A stretch of DNA of 64,000 bases from Gordonia sp. OPL2 (GCF_003797825.1 NZ_RKME01000005.1:1-64000), one strand, 5' to 3'. Counted from the stretch's first letter, positions 43,890 through 54,702 are shown. A program made the numbers and translations. The notes: generated from the letters alone by a model not told the origin.

Positions 43890-45119
43890 ATGCTTGACCT
43901 GCGGACACGCGGTGATCACCATGGACGTGTGGACGCCGCGTCGATCACCGGAGCGCGCAACTGGGAAGCGGTCCGAGAGCGTCACCCCGAGGCCGTGGCC
44001 GGCCTCGAGGACGGACTCGTGCGCTCCGATGATCTCGCCGACGCGGTGATCGCACAGATGCATCAGCGCGGTGTGGCCTGGCCGCGCCTCCTGGACATGG
44101 TCGCGACCGGCGCCGAGGAGCCCGACACGCTGCCGGCGCTGGCCGACCTGTTGCGTTCGGCGAGTGAGTGCCCCGCGTGGTTCGACCCGGCGCTGGCCGA
44201 GGCGGGAGCCCGCGCCTGGTGGCGATTCGGCACCCTGCAGTCGTCGACGCTGTATCAATCGCTCATCTACGGCTACAAGGCGCAAGGATTCGTCCGTCCG
44301 CTGGCGGCGACGGGTCGACTGGGGGAGGGAACCCTCGAGCGCGTGCAGAACACCGCACGCTGGGTAGCCGAGGCGACAGCGCCGGGATCGATGCGTCCCG
44401 GTGCGGCGGGCTGGGTCGCCACGATCAGGATTCGGCTGCTGCACGCACTGATCCGCGATCACCTGCTCGTCGACCGCTCGGGTTCGGGAGTCGCGTGGGA
44501 TGTCGACGCCTGGGGGGTGCCGATCAACCAGACGTATTCGGCCCTGACCATCAGCGGGGGCTTCCTGGTGCTGCCGCTGATGATCGGGCGCGATCTCGGC
44601 ATCCGGTACAGCAGCGCCGAACGCGAGGCGATCACCCACCTCTGGCGTCGCATCGGCGCCGTCATCGGCGTCGACGACGATCGGCTGCCCGGCGACTTCG
44701 CGGCTGCGCGAACCTTGTTCACCATCGCCGCCGAATTCGAACTCGAGCCGGATGAGGTGTCCAAACAGTTGACACGGGCGCTTCTGCGTGACGGTTACGA
44801 CCTGCAGAACGCGATCCCGCTACCCGGTCCGGTCGTGTCGGCGATGGGTTTGGTGATCAAACCCGTGCTGTCGACGTCGTTCTCGGCGATCAGCACGCGG
44901 TGGGTGGAGGAGTCGGCCGTCGGTGGACTCGGTCTGCGCCGGACGCCACTGCACCATCTCGTGGATGTCGCGCGTCCGGCCGTACGTCTGCGCGAAGTGC
45001 TCCGCGCCACCGGGGTTCTGGGTTCGGAGAGGGCCGTCGTCCGTCGTGAACTGCGCACCGTGCGACGCGGACTCGGCTTGCCGCCCGTCGACGCCGAGGC
45101 ATTGACCCAGCCAGGTTAG
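43890..45119 (+). CDS. MpaB-family oxygenase (DUF2236)
   Basis: A soluble helical protein of about 409 residues of the oxygenase MpaB/latex-clearing-protein family, whose characterised members are haem oxygenases that cleave polyisoprenoid chains. Family features: ARAWWRFGTL, the RIRLLHALIRDHL helix with a candidate haem-ligand His, and WGVPINQTYSALTI. No TAT signal is seen with the start chosen (ATG 43890; GTG 43929 is an alternative), so it is probably cytoplasmic rather than secreted like Lcp. The neighbouring APH/DUF7064 pair and MMPL transporter hint at lipid or terpenoid metabolism (inference). Confidence 0.75.
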   Translation: MLDLRTRGDHHGRVDAASITGARNWEAVRERHPEAVAGLEDGLVRSDDLADAVIAQMHQRGVAWPRLLDMVATGAEEPDTLPALADLLRSASECPAWFDPALAEAGARAWWRFGTLQSSTLYQSLIYGYKAQGFVRPLAATGRLGEGTLERVQNTARWVAEATAPGSMRPGAAGWVATIRIRLLHALIRDHLLVDRSGSGVAWDVDAWGVPINQTYSALTISGGFLVLPLMIGRDLGIRYSSAEREAITHLWRRIGAVIGVDDDRLPGDFAAARTLFTIAAEFELEPDEVSKQLTRALLRDGYDLQNAIPLPGPVVSAMGLVIKPVLSTSFSAISTRWVEESAVGGLGLRRTPLHHLVDVARPAVRLREVLRATGVLGSERAVVRRELRTVRRGLGLPPVDAEALTQPG

Positions 45120-45128
45120 TGTTGATAA

Positions 45129-45143
45129 CTTAACGCCGGTAAG
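45129..45143. promoter_or_regulatory. Small inverted repeat before MMPL gene
   Basis: CTTAAC-GCC-GGTAAG is a 6-base inverted repeat with one mismatch, 19 bases before the MMPL start. As a TetR-type repressor is encoded at the other end of the same unit, this is a candidate operator. Confidence 0.35.
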
Positions 45144-45161
45144 CCACCGGTGGGAGTGTGT

Positions 45162-47483
45162 ATGTTGGCCAGATCGACCGACCTGATCCTTCGTGCACCT
45201 CGTGTCGTCCTGGGGATCGCAGTCCTGGTGCTCGCGTTCGCGGGCCTCTACGGCGCCACTGCGGCCCAGCATCTGCTCGCCGGCGGGTACAGCGATCCGC
45301 AGTCCGCCTCCTCCCGCGCCGATCAGGTCCTGGAGGACACCTTCGACCGCGGCGGTCTGCAGGTGGTGCTCAAGCTCGACGGCCCGGCCGGCATGAACAT
45401 GGCCACCGATCCGGCCGCACGCGCCGTCGGGGCCGAGATCGTCGATGAACTCGAGACCATCGACCATGTCCAGCGGCCGATCCTCTCCGTCTGGGAGAGC
45501 CCGGGTCTGGCGCCGGCGCTCGTCAGCGAGGACGGGAACTCGGCCCTCGTGGTCGCCACACTCTCGGGCGGCGAGGAGGACGGCCCGGCCCACGCCCAGG
45601 AGATCGAGGAGCGCTTCACCGGTGAGCGCGACGGCATCTCCGTCCGTGTCGGCGGGCAGGGGCTGGTGTTCAGCCAGGTCAACGAGCAGACGACGAAGGA
45701 TCTCGCGGTCGCCGAGGCCATCGCGATCCCGATCAGCTTCCTGGTGCTCATCGTCGTGTTCGGAGGTCTCGTCGCGGCCGCGCTGCCCGTCGTGATCGGC
45801 ATCGTGGCGATCGTCGGCACCTTCGCGCTGCTGCGTCTGATCGCCGAGTTCGCCGACGTCTCGATCTTCGCGCTGAACCTCACCACCGCGATGGGCCTCG
45901 CACTGGCCATCGACTACACGCTGCTGATCGTGACCCGTTACCGCGAGGAGGTCGACAGGGGCGCGGAGAGGCCGGCCGCGATCCGGACGACGATGGCCAC
46001 GGCCGGCCGGACAGTGGCGTTCTCGGCAGTGACCGTCGCCCTGTCGCTCGCGGCCCTGGCGATCTTCCCGATGTACTTCCTGCGCTCGTTCGCCTACGCC
46101 GGGATCGGGGTGGTCGTGGTCGCATCGATGGCCGCCCTGATCCTCACGCCCGCACTGCTGATGGTGCTCGGCCGACGCGTGGATGCTCTCGACGTCCGAC
46201 GACCGGTCCGTCGATTGCTGCGCAGGCCCGCGCCATCACCGCGGCCCATCGAGGAGACGCGCTGGTACCGGTTGGTGCAGTTCGTCCTCCGTCATGCAGT
46301 GCCGGTGGCCCTCGTGGTGACCGCGCTCCTGCTCGTGCTCGGGGCGCCCTTCCTCGGGATCCGCTTCGGGTTCCCCGACGACCGGGTCCTGCCGCCGTCG
46401 GCGTCGTCCCACGCGATCCAGCAGGAGATCCGCGACGACTTCGCGCAGAACCTGTCGTCGTCGGTCACCGTGGTGGCCTCCGGCGTTCCCGACCAGCGCG
46501 CCCTCGCCGACTACACGGCGGCGCTGTCGCGGGTCGAGCGGGTGGACTCGGCGTCGTCGTCGGCCGGCACCTTTGTCGACGGCCGTCAGGTCGGCGCCGG
46601 GTCTCCCGACGACACGCGCGGCAACCAGTCGATCGTCTCGGTCGCGACCCACCTGGAGCCGATGCGGGATGAGGGGTCGGCCCAACTCGACGAGTTGCGC
46701 GCGGTCGCGTCGCCACCGGGTGCCGAGGTCCTGTTCACCGGACTCGCGGCGACCAACCAGGACACCGTCGACGCGATCTACGCCCACCTGCCGTGGGTGA
46801 TGGGGACGATCGCCGTCGCGACCTTCGTGCTGCTGTTCCTGTTCACTGGCAGCGTCGTGCTGCCGGTGAAGGCGCTGGTTCTCAACATCCTGTCGCTGTC
46901 GGCGACCTTCGGGGCGATGGTCTGGTTCTTCCAGGACGGACACCTCGGCGGGCTCGGCACGACGGCGACCGGCTACCTCGTCGCGACCATCCCCGTCCTG
47001 ATGTTCTGCATCGCCTTCGGGTTGTCGATGGACTACGAGGTGTTCCTGCTCGGGCGCATCCGGGAGGAGTGGCTCGCCTCCGACGGCAGCCGCACCGGCA
47101 GCGATCACGCAGTCGCGGTCGGATTGGCCCGAACCGGTCGGGTCGTCACGGCCGCCGCTCTGTTGATGAGCATCGTGTTCGCCGGGATCGCCGCCTCCGA
47201 GGTGTCGTTCATGCGTATGTTCGGGGTGGGTCTGACCCTCGCAGTGCTGATGGATGCCACGCTCATCCGGATGCTGCTCGTGCCGGCGTTCATGCGCCTG
47301 GCCGGCCGCGCGAACTGGTGGGCACCGGGCCCACTGCGGCGTCTGCACGATCGGATCGGGCTCTCCGAATCGGCTCACTCCGAGTCGGCCCAGCCCCCAC
47401 GCCCTGCGAATCAGGAGAGCAGTGACCAGCGCGACGAATCACAACATGATGAAGCGGACCCGGTCCCCCCGCGGCTCGGGTGA
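45162..47483 (+). CDS. MMPL/RND-family transporter
   Basis: A 773-residue polytopic transporter of the MMPL family, which exports lipids or other hydrophobic compounds using the proton gradient. Two repeated halves each have one helix, a large extracytoplasmic domain and five helices. The proton-relay type motifs ALAIDYTLLIVTRYREE (TM4 of the first half) and FGLSMDYEVFLLGRIREE (second half) are intact. ATG 45162 has GGTGGGAG 7-13 bases upstream; the GTG at 45150 was passed over. The C-terminal tail is hydrophilic. It overlaps the TetR gene by 62 bases, so regulator and pump are co-transcribed. Confidence 0.9.
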   Translation: MLARSTDLILRAPRVVLGIAVLVLAFAGLYGATAAQHLLAGGYSDPQSASSRADQVLEDTFDRGGLQVVLKLDGPAGMNMATDPAARAVGAEIVDELETIDHVQRPILSVWESPGLAPALVSEDGNSALVVATLSGGEEDGPAHAQEIEERFTGERDGISVRVGGQGLVFSQVNEQTTKDLAVAEAIAIPISFLVLIVVFGGLVAAALPVVIGIVAIVGTFALLRLIAEFADVSIFALNLTTAMGLALAIDYTLLIVTRYREEVDRGAERPAAIRTTMATAGRTVAFSAVTVALSLAALAIFPMYFLRSFAYAGIGVVVVASMAALILTPALLMVLGRRVDALDVRRPVRRLLRRPAPSPRPIEETRWYRLVQFVLRHAVPVALVVTALLLVLGAPFLGIRFGFPDDRVLPPSASSHAIQQEIRDDFAQNLSSSVTVVASGVPDQRALADYTAALSRVERVDSASSSAGTFVDGRQVGAGSPDDTRGNQSIVSVATHLEPMRDEGSAQLDELRAVASPPGAEVLFTGLAATNQDTVDAIYAHLPWVMGTIAVATFVLLFLFTGSVVLPVKALVLNILSLSATFGAMVWFFQDGHLGGLGTTATGYLVATIPVLMFCIAFGLSMDYEVFLLGRIREEWLASDGSRTGSDHAVAVGLARTGRVVTAAALLMSIVFAGIAASEVSFMRMFGVGLTLAVLMDATLIRMLLVPAFMRLAGRANWWAPGPLRRLHDRIGLSESAHSESAQPPRPANQESSDQRDESQHDEADPVPPRLG

Positions 47484-48123
47484 ACTCCTGGGCGACGAGA
47501 TCATCGAGGCGGCAACCGCGCTGTTGCTCGAACACGGCGATGCGGCCGCGGTGTCGATCCGTGCCGTCGCGACGAGCGTGGGCGTCACCCCGCCGTCGAT
47601 CTATCTGCACTTCGTCGACAAGGAGGCACTCCTCGACGCGGTGTGCGCCCGTTACTTCGAACATCTCGACGGGGCGCTGGCCGAGGCGTCGGTGGGTGTC
47701 GACGATCCGCTCGAGCGTGCCCTGCAGCAGGGGCTCGCGTACGTGCGGTTCGCGGTGTCGACACCGGTGCTCTATCGGATCGCCTTCCGGCAATCCGCGC
47801 CGGCCGGGCCGTCGAAGGTCGACGAGGTGCTCGCCGCCTCGGCCTTCACCCGGGTCTCCGAGACGGTGAGCGAACTCGCCGGCGAGGGCTTCTTCCCGGA
47901 GACGGACGTGGCCGAGGTGATGCTGGAGTTCTGGGCGGCGGCACATGGGGTGGCCTCACTGATGCTGGCCAAACCGGGATTGCCCTGGGGAGACGATCTC
48001 GCGCTGGCCGAGTCGCTGATGCGATCGGTGTGTCTGGGCCGCGCGGCACGGGGTGTCCTGGGCGCCGCGGATCGCCCGCGCGATGTGCGCGCCTGGCTGG
48101 ACCGGCAGAGGTCGGCGGACTGA
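47422..48123 (+). CDS. TetR-family regulator
   Basis: A 233-residue repressor-type protein. The N-terminal helix-turn-helix reads VSIRAVATSVGVTPPSIYLHFVDKEALLDAV; the C-terminal part resembles the TetR_C_33/WHG-type ligand domain. GTG 47422 is chosen because AGGAG lies 6-7 bases before it; ATG 47446 and 47449 are alternatives. It overlaps the end of the MMPL gene and most likely regulates that unit, answering to a compound the pump exports. Confidence 0.88.
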   Translation: MTSATNHNMMKRTRSPRGSGELLGDEIIEAATALLLEHGDAAAVSIRAVATSVGVTPPSIYLHFVDKEALLDAVCARYFEHLDGALAEASVGVDDPLERALQQGLAYVRFAVSTPVLYRIAFRQSAPAGPSKVDEVLAASAFTRVSETVSELAGEGFFPETDVAEVMLEFWAAAHGVASLMLAKPGLPWGDDLALAESLMRSVCLGRAARGVLGAADRPRDVRAWLDRQRSAD

Positions 48124-48256
48124 CACGATCGCCGACACCGGGTTCTCGCACGACATGAAAGTCAAGAGAAGGTAAAGTCGGAACTCGACGGTGTCCGTAT
48201 CCGTTGTCAACCCAGAGCAACTGTCACCGCAGACACGACGACGAAGGAGCACATTC

Positions 48257-49129
48257 GTGCGAGAGAGCAGCAATCCGGTTATGCGCGGTGTCGTCCGCGA
48301 TAACCAGACCGGCTACGCCGGTTTCGGCGCCGGAGCGGCCGCCGCCGGTCAGGGTGCCATGTGGGGTCAGCAGGGGCAGCAGACCGATCCGTACACCCAG
48401 GCCCCACCGGTCAGCCGTCAGCTGACCATCGACGACGTCGTCACCAAGACCGCCATCACCCTGGGCGTGCTGACGATCTCGGCCATCGCCACGTATTTCG
48501 CGATCAGCAGCCGCGCCACGGAATCCGCTCAGGCGAGCCTGGCGATGCCGCTGATGCTGGTCGGCGCGCTCGGTGGTCTGGCCCTGGTCCTTGTCGCCTC
48601 GTTCGGACGCAAGCAGGACAACCCGGCCATCGTCCTGGCCTACGCGTTGTTCGAAGGTCTCTTCGTCGGTTCCATCTCGTTCGTCTTCGCGAACATGGTG
48701 GTCGCCGGAGACACCTCGGCGGGAGCACTGATCGGACAGGCCGTGCTGGGCACCTTCGGTGTCTTCTTCGGCATGCTCCTGGTCTACAAGGTCGGCGCGA
48801 TCCGCGTCACGCCGCGATTCACCCGCATGCTGTTCGCCGGCATGATCGGCGTCATCGTGCTGATGCTCGGCAACTTGGTGATCGGACTGTTCAACGGAGG
48901 TGAGGGCTTCGGTCTCCGCAACGGCGGTCCGCTGGCGATCATCTTCTCGCTCGTCTGCATCGCCCTGGCCGCGTTCAGCTTCCTGCTCGACTTCGACGCC
49001 GCCGACCGGCTGATCCGTGCCGGTGCACCGGAGCGGGCCGCCTGGGGCGTCGCCCTCGGCCTGACGGTCACCCTGGTCTGGCTCTACGTCGAGATCCTGC
49101 GACTGCTGAGCTACTTCAACTCCGACTAG
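48257..49129 (+). CDS. BAX inhibitor-1/YccA-family membrane protein
   Basis: A 290-residue protein with a hydrophilic Gly/Gln-rich N-terminus (about 60 residues) and seven hydrophobic helices, as in the Bax-inhibitor-1-like (TMBIM/YccA) family of small ion-leak membrane proteins. Conserved features are the TALFEGLFVGSISF-like helix (here YALFEGLFVGSISF) and the last helices with the Asp pair in LLDFDAADRLI. GTG 48257 has AAGGAG 8 bases upstream. It is a stand-alone gene closed by a strong terminator; the physiological role in actinobacteria is not established. Confidence 0.88.
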   Translation: MRESSNPVMRGVVRDNQTGYAGFGAGAAAAGQGAMWGQQGQQTDPYTQAPPVSRQLTIDDVVTKTAITLGVLTISAIATYFAISSRATESAQASLAMPLMLVGALGGLALVLVASFGRKQDNPAIVLAYALFEGLFVGSISFVFANMVVAGDTSAGALIGQAVLGTFGVFFGMLLVYKVGAIRVTPRFTRMLFAGMIGVIVLMLGNLVIGLFNGGEGFGLRNGGPLAIIFSLVCIALAAFSFLLDFDAADRLIRAGAPERAAWGVALGLTVTLVWLYVEILRLLSYFNSD

Positions 49130-49158
49130 TCGACTGCGACCAGCCGACCCGACTCGAG

Positions 49159-49192
49159 AAACCCCGCGCCGCATCGTCGGCGCGGGGTTTTC
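49159..49192 (+). terminator. Intrinsic terminator after BAX-inhibitor gene
   Basis: AAACCCCGCGCC and GGCGCGGGGTTT form a perfect 12-base stem with an 8-base loop, followed by TT. It begins 29 bases after the stop codon. Confidence 0.88.
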
Positions 49193-49216
49193 CGTTGCTC
49201 GGGGCCGGCGTCGGCC

Positions 49217-49256
49217 GGGCCGATCGATTGCCGGGCCGATAGTTTGGCGGGCCGAT
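49217..49256. repeat. Three direct GGGCCGAT repeats at 16-base spacing
   Basis: GGGCCGAT occurs at 49217, 49233 and 49249, exactly 16 bases apart, each preceded by C. They lie in the 243-base region between the terminator and the MFS gene, which otherwise has no gene. They may be operator sites on nearly one helix face or a decaying tandem repeat. Confidence 0.5.
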
Positions 49257-49435
49257 CTAGTGCCGGTAAACCACTCGCGCGATGTCGGCGGGGATTGATA
49301 GCGTTCCGATTCATGTGGTGAGCGCACTGATGCAGGCGATGAGTTCTCACGCCTGTCCCGGTCAATCCATCCGACGCCGTCGACCGAGGCGGCCGTGGCC
49401 AACTCCTGGCCACCTCGTACTCCGAAGGACTTCCC

Positions 49436-50929
49436 GTGCCCGCTGCCCACTCCTCACCCGAGACCGCCGGCGACACCATCTCGCGGCAGAACCTCCTGCT
49501 GATCGGCGTGCTCCTCGTCGCGTCGTTCGTGGTCATCCTCAACGAGACCGTCATGAGCATCGCGATCCCGGTGCTGCAACGCGATCTCGACGTTCCGCCC
49601 AGCGTCGGCCAGTGGCTGACCACCGCCTTCATGCTGACGATGGCCGTGGTGATCCCGCTGACCGGCTTTCTCATCCAGAGTGCGGGTACCCGCACCCTGT
49701 TCGTCGTCGCGATGTCGGCGTTCACGGCCGGAACCGTGATCGCCTTCTTCGCACCGGGATTCGAGGTGTTGCTGATCGCGCGGGTCATCCAGGCGATCGG
49801 CACCGCGATCATGCTGCCGTTGCTCATGACGACGGTGATGACAGTGGTCCCCGAGCACCGCCGTGGTGTCATGATGGGCAACATCTCCGTCGTCATCGCC
49901 GTGGCTCCCGCGCTGGGACCCACCGTGTCGGGGTTCATCCTCGATCACTTCGGCTGGCGGTGGATCTTCGGCTTCGTCGCCCCGATCGCGGTCGCCGCAC
50001 TGATCCTCGGCGCAGTCCTCGTCCGGCCCGTCGGGGAGCGGGTGTCGACACCCATCGACTATCTGTCGGTCCCGTTGGCCGTGCTCGGGTTCGGCGGACT
50101 CGTCTACGGCCTGGCCGGCATCGGCGAGTCGGCCGAGTCGGATTCCTCGGTGCCGGTGTGGGTTCCGTTCGTGGTCGGCGTCCTCGCGCTGTCCGCGTTC
50201 ATCGTGCGCCAGCTCGTGCTGCAGCGCAGCGATCGGGCCCTTCTCGATCTCCGCGTGTTCCGGTCCCGACAGTTCTCGCTGTCGATGGGTGCCATGGTCG
50301 TGGCCATGGCCACCATGCTCGGCACCTTCATCGTCGTGCCGTACTTCGCGCAGACGGTCCTCGGGCTCGATCCGCTCACGACCGGCCTGCTCACCCTGCC
50401 GGGCGGTTTGATCATGGGGCTCGCAGGACCGATCGTCGGACGGATCTACGACACCCACGGGCCGCGGGTGTTGGCGATCCCGGGCACGATCATCGTCAGC
50501 ATCGGTGTGTGGATGCTGGTGTTCGTCAGCCCGTCGACCTCGCTCTGGTGGCTGCTCGGCGCGAATGCACTTCTCTGCCTTGGACTCTCGGCGACCTTCA
50601 CGCCGCTGATGACCTTGGGACTGGGGTCCGTCGAGCCGCGACTGTATTCACACGGGTCCGCTGTGCTGGGCACCTTCCAGCAGGTGGCAGGCGCCGCGGG
50701 GACGGCGCTGTTCATCACCGTCATGACCGTCGTGTCCACCGCCGACCGCGAGGTCGGTGTGGCGGAGGCCGAGGCGATCAGCCACGGCGTGCAGCGGGTC
50801 TTCACCGTCGCCGGTGTGCTCAGCTTCGTCCTGATCGCCGTCGTTCTGTTCATTCGCACACCCGACGACCCGGCGGCACGGCACACCGAGTCGTCCGATG
50901 AGCGCTCGGAGCTGCCCGAGCCGGTCTGA
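49436..50929 (+). CDS. MFS drug exporter (DHA2/EmrB-QacA type)
   Basis: A 497-residue proton-driven exporter with 14 predicted helices. Motif C-like ALGPTVSGFILDHFGWRWIFGF and the early NETVMSIAIPVLQRDL block are typical of the EmrB/QacA group; the Asp/Arg motif A region (GFLIQSAGTRTLF) is present but shortened. Start is GTG 49436. Substrate unknown; such pumps export drugs or metabolites. It is preceded by three direct repeats and followed by a very long hairpin; there is no regulator next to it. Confidence 0.88.
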   Translation: MPAAHSSPETAGDTISRQNLLLIGVLLVASFVVILNETVMSIAIPVLQRDLDVPPSVGQWLTTAFMLTMAVVIPLTGFLIQSAGTRTLFVVAMSAFTAGTVIAFFAPGFEVLLIARVIQAIGTAIMLPLLMTTVMTVVPEHRRGVMMGNISVVIAVAPALGPTVSGFILDHFGWRWIFGFVAPIAVAALILGAVLVRPVGERVSTPIDYLSVPLAVLGFGGLVYGLAGIGESAESDSSVPVWVPFVVGVLALSAFIVRQLVLQRSDRALLDLRVFRSRQFSLSMGAMVVAMATMLGTFIVVPYFAQTVLGLDPLTTGLLTLPGGLIMGLAGPIVGRIYDTHGPRVLAIPGTIIVSIGVWMLVFVSPSTSLWWLLGANALLCLGLSATFTPLMTLGLGSVEPRLYSHGSAVLGTFQQVAGAAGTALFITVMTVVSTADREVGVAEAEAISHGVQRVFTVAGVLSFVLIAVVLFIRTPDDPAARHTESSDERSELPEPV

Positions 50930-50946
50930 GCCTTCCGGCTGCCAAC

Positions 50947-51007
50947 CACATGGGGAGCTGCCGTTCACGGGGGAGATCTCCCAGGTGAACGACAGCTTCC
51001 CCATGTG
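50947..51007. terminator. Long nested inverted repeat between convergent genes
   Basis: Arms of 22 and 23 bases (50947-50968 and 50985-51007) pair with one mismatch and one bulge. The loop itself holds the perfect palindrome GGGAGATCTCCC (50971-50982). It lies 17 bases after the MFS stop and 28 bases after the convergent thiolase stop, so a bidirectional terminator is the simplest role. Confidence 0.7.
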
Positions 51008-51035
51008 GATGCAGAGCGGGCTGTGCCCGCCACGG

Positions 51036-52259
51036 TCAGCTGAGGCGCTCGAGCACCATCGCCATGCCCTGGCCGCCACCGACGCACATCGACTCGATGC
51101 CGAAGGTCTTGTCGTGGGTCTGCAGGTTGTTGAGCAGCGTGGTGGTGATGCGCGCACCCGTCATGCCGAACGGATGGCCGAGCGCGATGGCCCCGCCGGA
51201 GACGTTGAGCTTGTCGTGGTCGATGCCGAGTTCGGCGGCCGAGCCGAGCACCTGCACGGCGAACGCCTCGTTGATCTCGACGAGGTCGATGTCCGAGATG
51301 GACATGCCCGAGATCCGGAGCACCTTGCGGATCGCCTCGATCGGGCCGAGACCCATGATCTCCGGCGACAGACCGGTGGCGGCGGTGGCCACGACACGCG
51401 CCAGCGGCGTCAGGCCCAGTTCCTTGGCCTTGGTGTCGCTCATGATGACGAGAGCTGCTGCGCCGTCGTTGAGCGGGCAGGCGTTGCCCGCGGTGATCGT
51501 CCCGTCCGGCCGGAACACCGGCTTGAGCTGGCTGACCTTCTCATAGGTGGTGCCGGCGCGCGGTCCGTCGTCGGTGGTGACGCTGGTGCCGTCGGGGAGG
51601 ATGACCGGGTCGATCTCGCGCTCGAAGAACCCGGCCTTGATCGCATCCTCGGCACGGTTCTGACTGAGCACACCCCACCGGTCCTGATCCTCGCGGGAGA
51701 TACCGGTGAAGCTGGCGACGTTCTCCGCGGTCTGACCCATGGCGATGTAGACGTCGGGGATCAGGCCGTCCTGGCGCGGATCGTGCCACGCCGGTGCGCC
51801 GCCCTCGGCGGACTTCTCGGTGCGGGTCATGGCTTCGTCGAAGACCGGGTTCTTGGAGTCGGGCGCACCGTCGGCGCCGCCGGAGATCCCGAAGCTCGAG
51901 ACGCTCTCGACGCCACCCGAGATGAGGACGTCGGCCTCGCCCGCCTTGATCGCATGCAGGGCCATGCGGGTCGTCTGCAGGGACGACGAGCAGTAGCGGT
52001 TGACCGTCACGCCCGGCACGTGATCGAGGCCGAGTTCGACGGCGATGACGCGGCCGATGTTGTAGCCGCCCTGACCACCGGGCTGGCCGATGCCCCAGTG
52101 GATGTCCTCGATGTCGGCGGTGTCGAGTGCCGGCACCTTGGCCAGTGCGGCGGCGACCATCTGACGGGAGAGCTCGTCCGGGCGGACGTCTTTGAGGGAT
52201 CCCTTGCCGGCACGGCCGATCGGGGAGCGGGCATGGGCGACGATGACTGCTTCAGGCAT
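51036..52259 (-). CDS. fadA: Acetyl-CoA acyltransferase (thiolase)
   Basis: A 407-residue thiolase that cleaves 3-ketoacyl-CoA to acetyl-CoA and a shortened acyl-CoA (or makes acetoacetyl-CoA). The nucleophile Cys is in NRYCSSSLQT; the other catalytic residues are in NEAFAVQ, GHPFGMTGAR (His) and CVGGGQGMAM (second Cys). MPEAVIV at 52259 is the usual start; the frame extends 8 codons upstream without a better start. Gene order with the SGNH esterase, cbs and metB matches the fadA3 (Rv1074c) region of M. tuberculosis, supporting a role in beta-oxidation. Confidence 0.93.
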   Translation of the reverse strand: MPEAVIVAHARSPIGRAGKGSLKDVRPDELSRQMVAAALAKVPALDTADIEDIHWGIGQPGGQGGYNIGRVIAVELGLDHVPGVTVNRYCSSSLQTTRMALHAIKAGEADVLISGGVESVSSFGISGGADGAPDSKNPVFDEAMTRTEKSAEGGAPAWHDPRQDGLIPDVYIAMGQTAENVASFTGISREDQDRWGVLSQNRAEDAIKAGFFEREIDPVILPDGTSVTTDDGPRAGTTYEKVSQLKPVFRPDGTITAGNACPLNDGAAALVIMSDTKAKELGLTPLARVVATAATGLSPEIMGLGPIEAIRKVLRISGMSISDIDLVEINEAFAVQVLGSAAELGIDHDKLNVSGGAIALGHPFGMTGARITTTLLNNLQTHDKTFGIESMCVGGGQGMAMVLERLS

Positions 52260-52269
52260 GGCAGTCAGA

Positions 52270-53208
52270 TTACTCCCTAGCACTTGCTTGGTCCGTCTGG
52301 CGTCCGATGAGTCTCCGTGCCCGGCTGATCAGGCGATTCTGCTCGACCGCCTCGGACACCTCGGGCGGCTTCGGCAGCGGGGCGCTACCCCATTCGCCGA
52401 TGGCCGAGAGCACCTCGGGGAGCAGGATGTCGGCGGCGAGCGCGTATCCGGCGGCCGACGGGTGGTACTGATCCGGCGAGAACATGTGGTCCGGCCTCGC
52501 GAGGAACTCCTTGGCGAGGAGGTCGGCCATCGGCACCGCGCGACCGCCCGCTGCGCGGACGGCTCCCCGCTGTGCCGATGCCAACTGGAGGCCCCACCGC
52601 CGCAACACCGACCGCAGCGGCTGCGGGATCGCGGTGATCACCCCGAAATCGGGGCACGTGCCGACGACGACTGCGGCACCGCTGCGGACGAGGAGGTCCA
52701 CGGCCTCGCCGAGACGCTTTGCCGACGACCGGATGCCGTTCGACGCGGTCACGTCGTTCGCGCCGATCAGGATGACCGCGACGTCGGGGTGCTCGCGGGT
52801 GATGAGCATCGCGTCGATCTGCGCGGCCAGGCCCTTCGACGTGGCGCCGACGATCGCCTTGTTCGCGTAGCGGATGGTCTTGCCGGTCTCGGCGGCAACC
52901 CGCCGGACGACCTGCACACCGGGTGTCTGATCGGCGGTGTCGGCGCCCAAGCCCGCAGCCGTCGAGTCGCCGAAGACGACCAGATAGAGGTCGACGGCGC
53001 TGTCCCTGGTGTACCGATGTGGCCCGGTCCCGTCGGGCAGGTACACGCCGTCGCCGTTCGGGGCGTCGTCGGTGCGATGCGGGATCACGGTCCGCGCTTC
53101 GGCGGCCTGGTTGTTCAGGTAGTTGTATGCGGCCCACGAGGCGCCGGCGCTCGCCGCGGTGGCGGCCACCGTCGCGCCGACGTCGCGGAGGAGACGAGTG
53201 CTGTCCAT
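52270..53208 (-). CDS. Exported SGNH/GDSL hydrolase
   Basis: A 312-residue esterase-type protein with an N-terminal hydrophobic segment that could be a signal peptide or membrane anchor (residues 10-30). SGNH blocks are complete: nucleophile GDSTAAGLG, block III GANDVT, and the C-terminal DQYHPS with catalytic Asp and His. It corresponds to Rv1075c by position and type, between the thiolase and cbs. The substrate is unknown, probably a carboxylic ester in the envelope. Confidence 0.88.
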   Translation of the reverse strand: MDSTRLLRDVGATVAATAASAGASWAAYNYLNNQAAEARTVIPHRTDDAPNGDGVYLPDGTGPHRYTRDSAVDLYLVVFGDSTAAGLGADTADQTPGVQVVRRVAAETGKTIRYANKAIVGATSKGLAAQIDAMLITREHPDVAVILIGANDVTASNGIRSSAKRLGEAVDLLVRSGAAVVVGTCPDFGVITAIPQPLRSVLRRWGLQLASAQRGAVRAAGGRAVPMADLLAKEFLARPDHMFSPDQYHPSAAGYALAADILLPEVLSAIGEWGSAPLPKPPEVSEAVEQNRLISRARRLIGRQTDQASARE

Positions 53209-53307
53209 GGCGTGCCGACTAACCGAAACCTGGCGACCTGAACTCGGACACGGCTGCCAGCTTAGTCCGGCTTCCCGCCGATTCCGCGCCTCTGGGACGA
53301 TGGACAC

Positions 53308-54702
<1,395 letters not shown>

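Noticed and set aside
52192..53241. 349-residue plus-strand open frame
   Set aside because: Antisense to the SGNH hydrolase with complete catalytic blocks.
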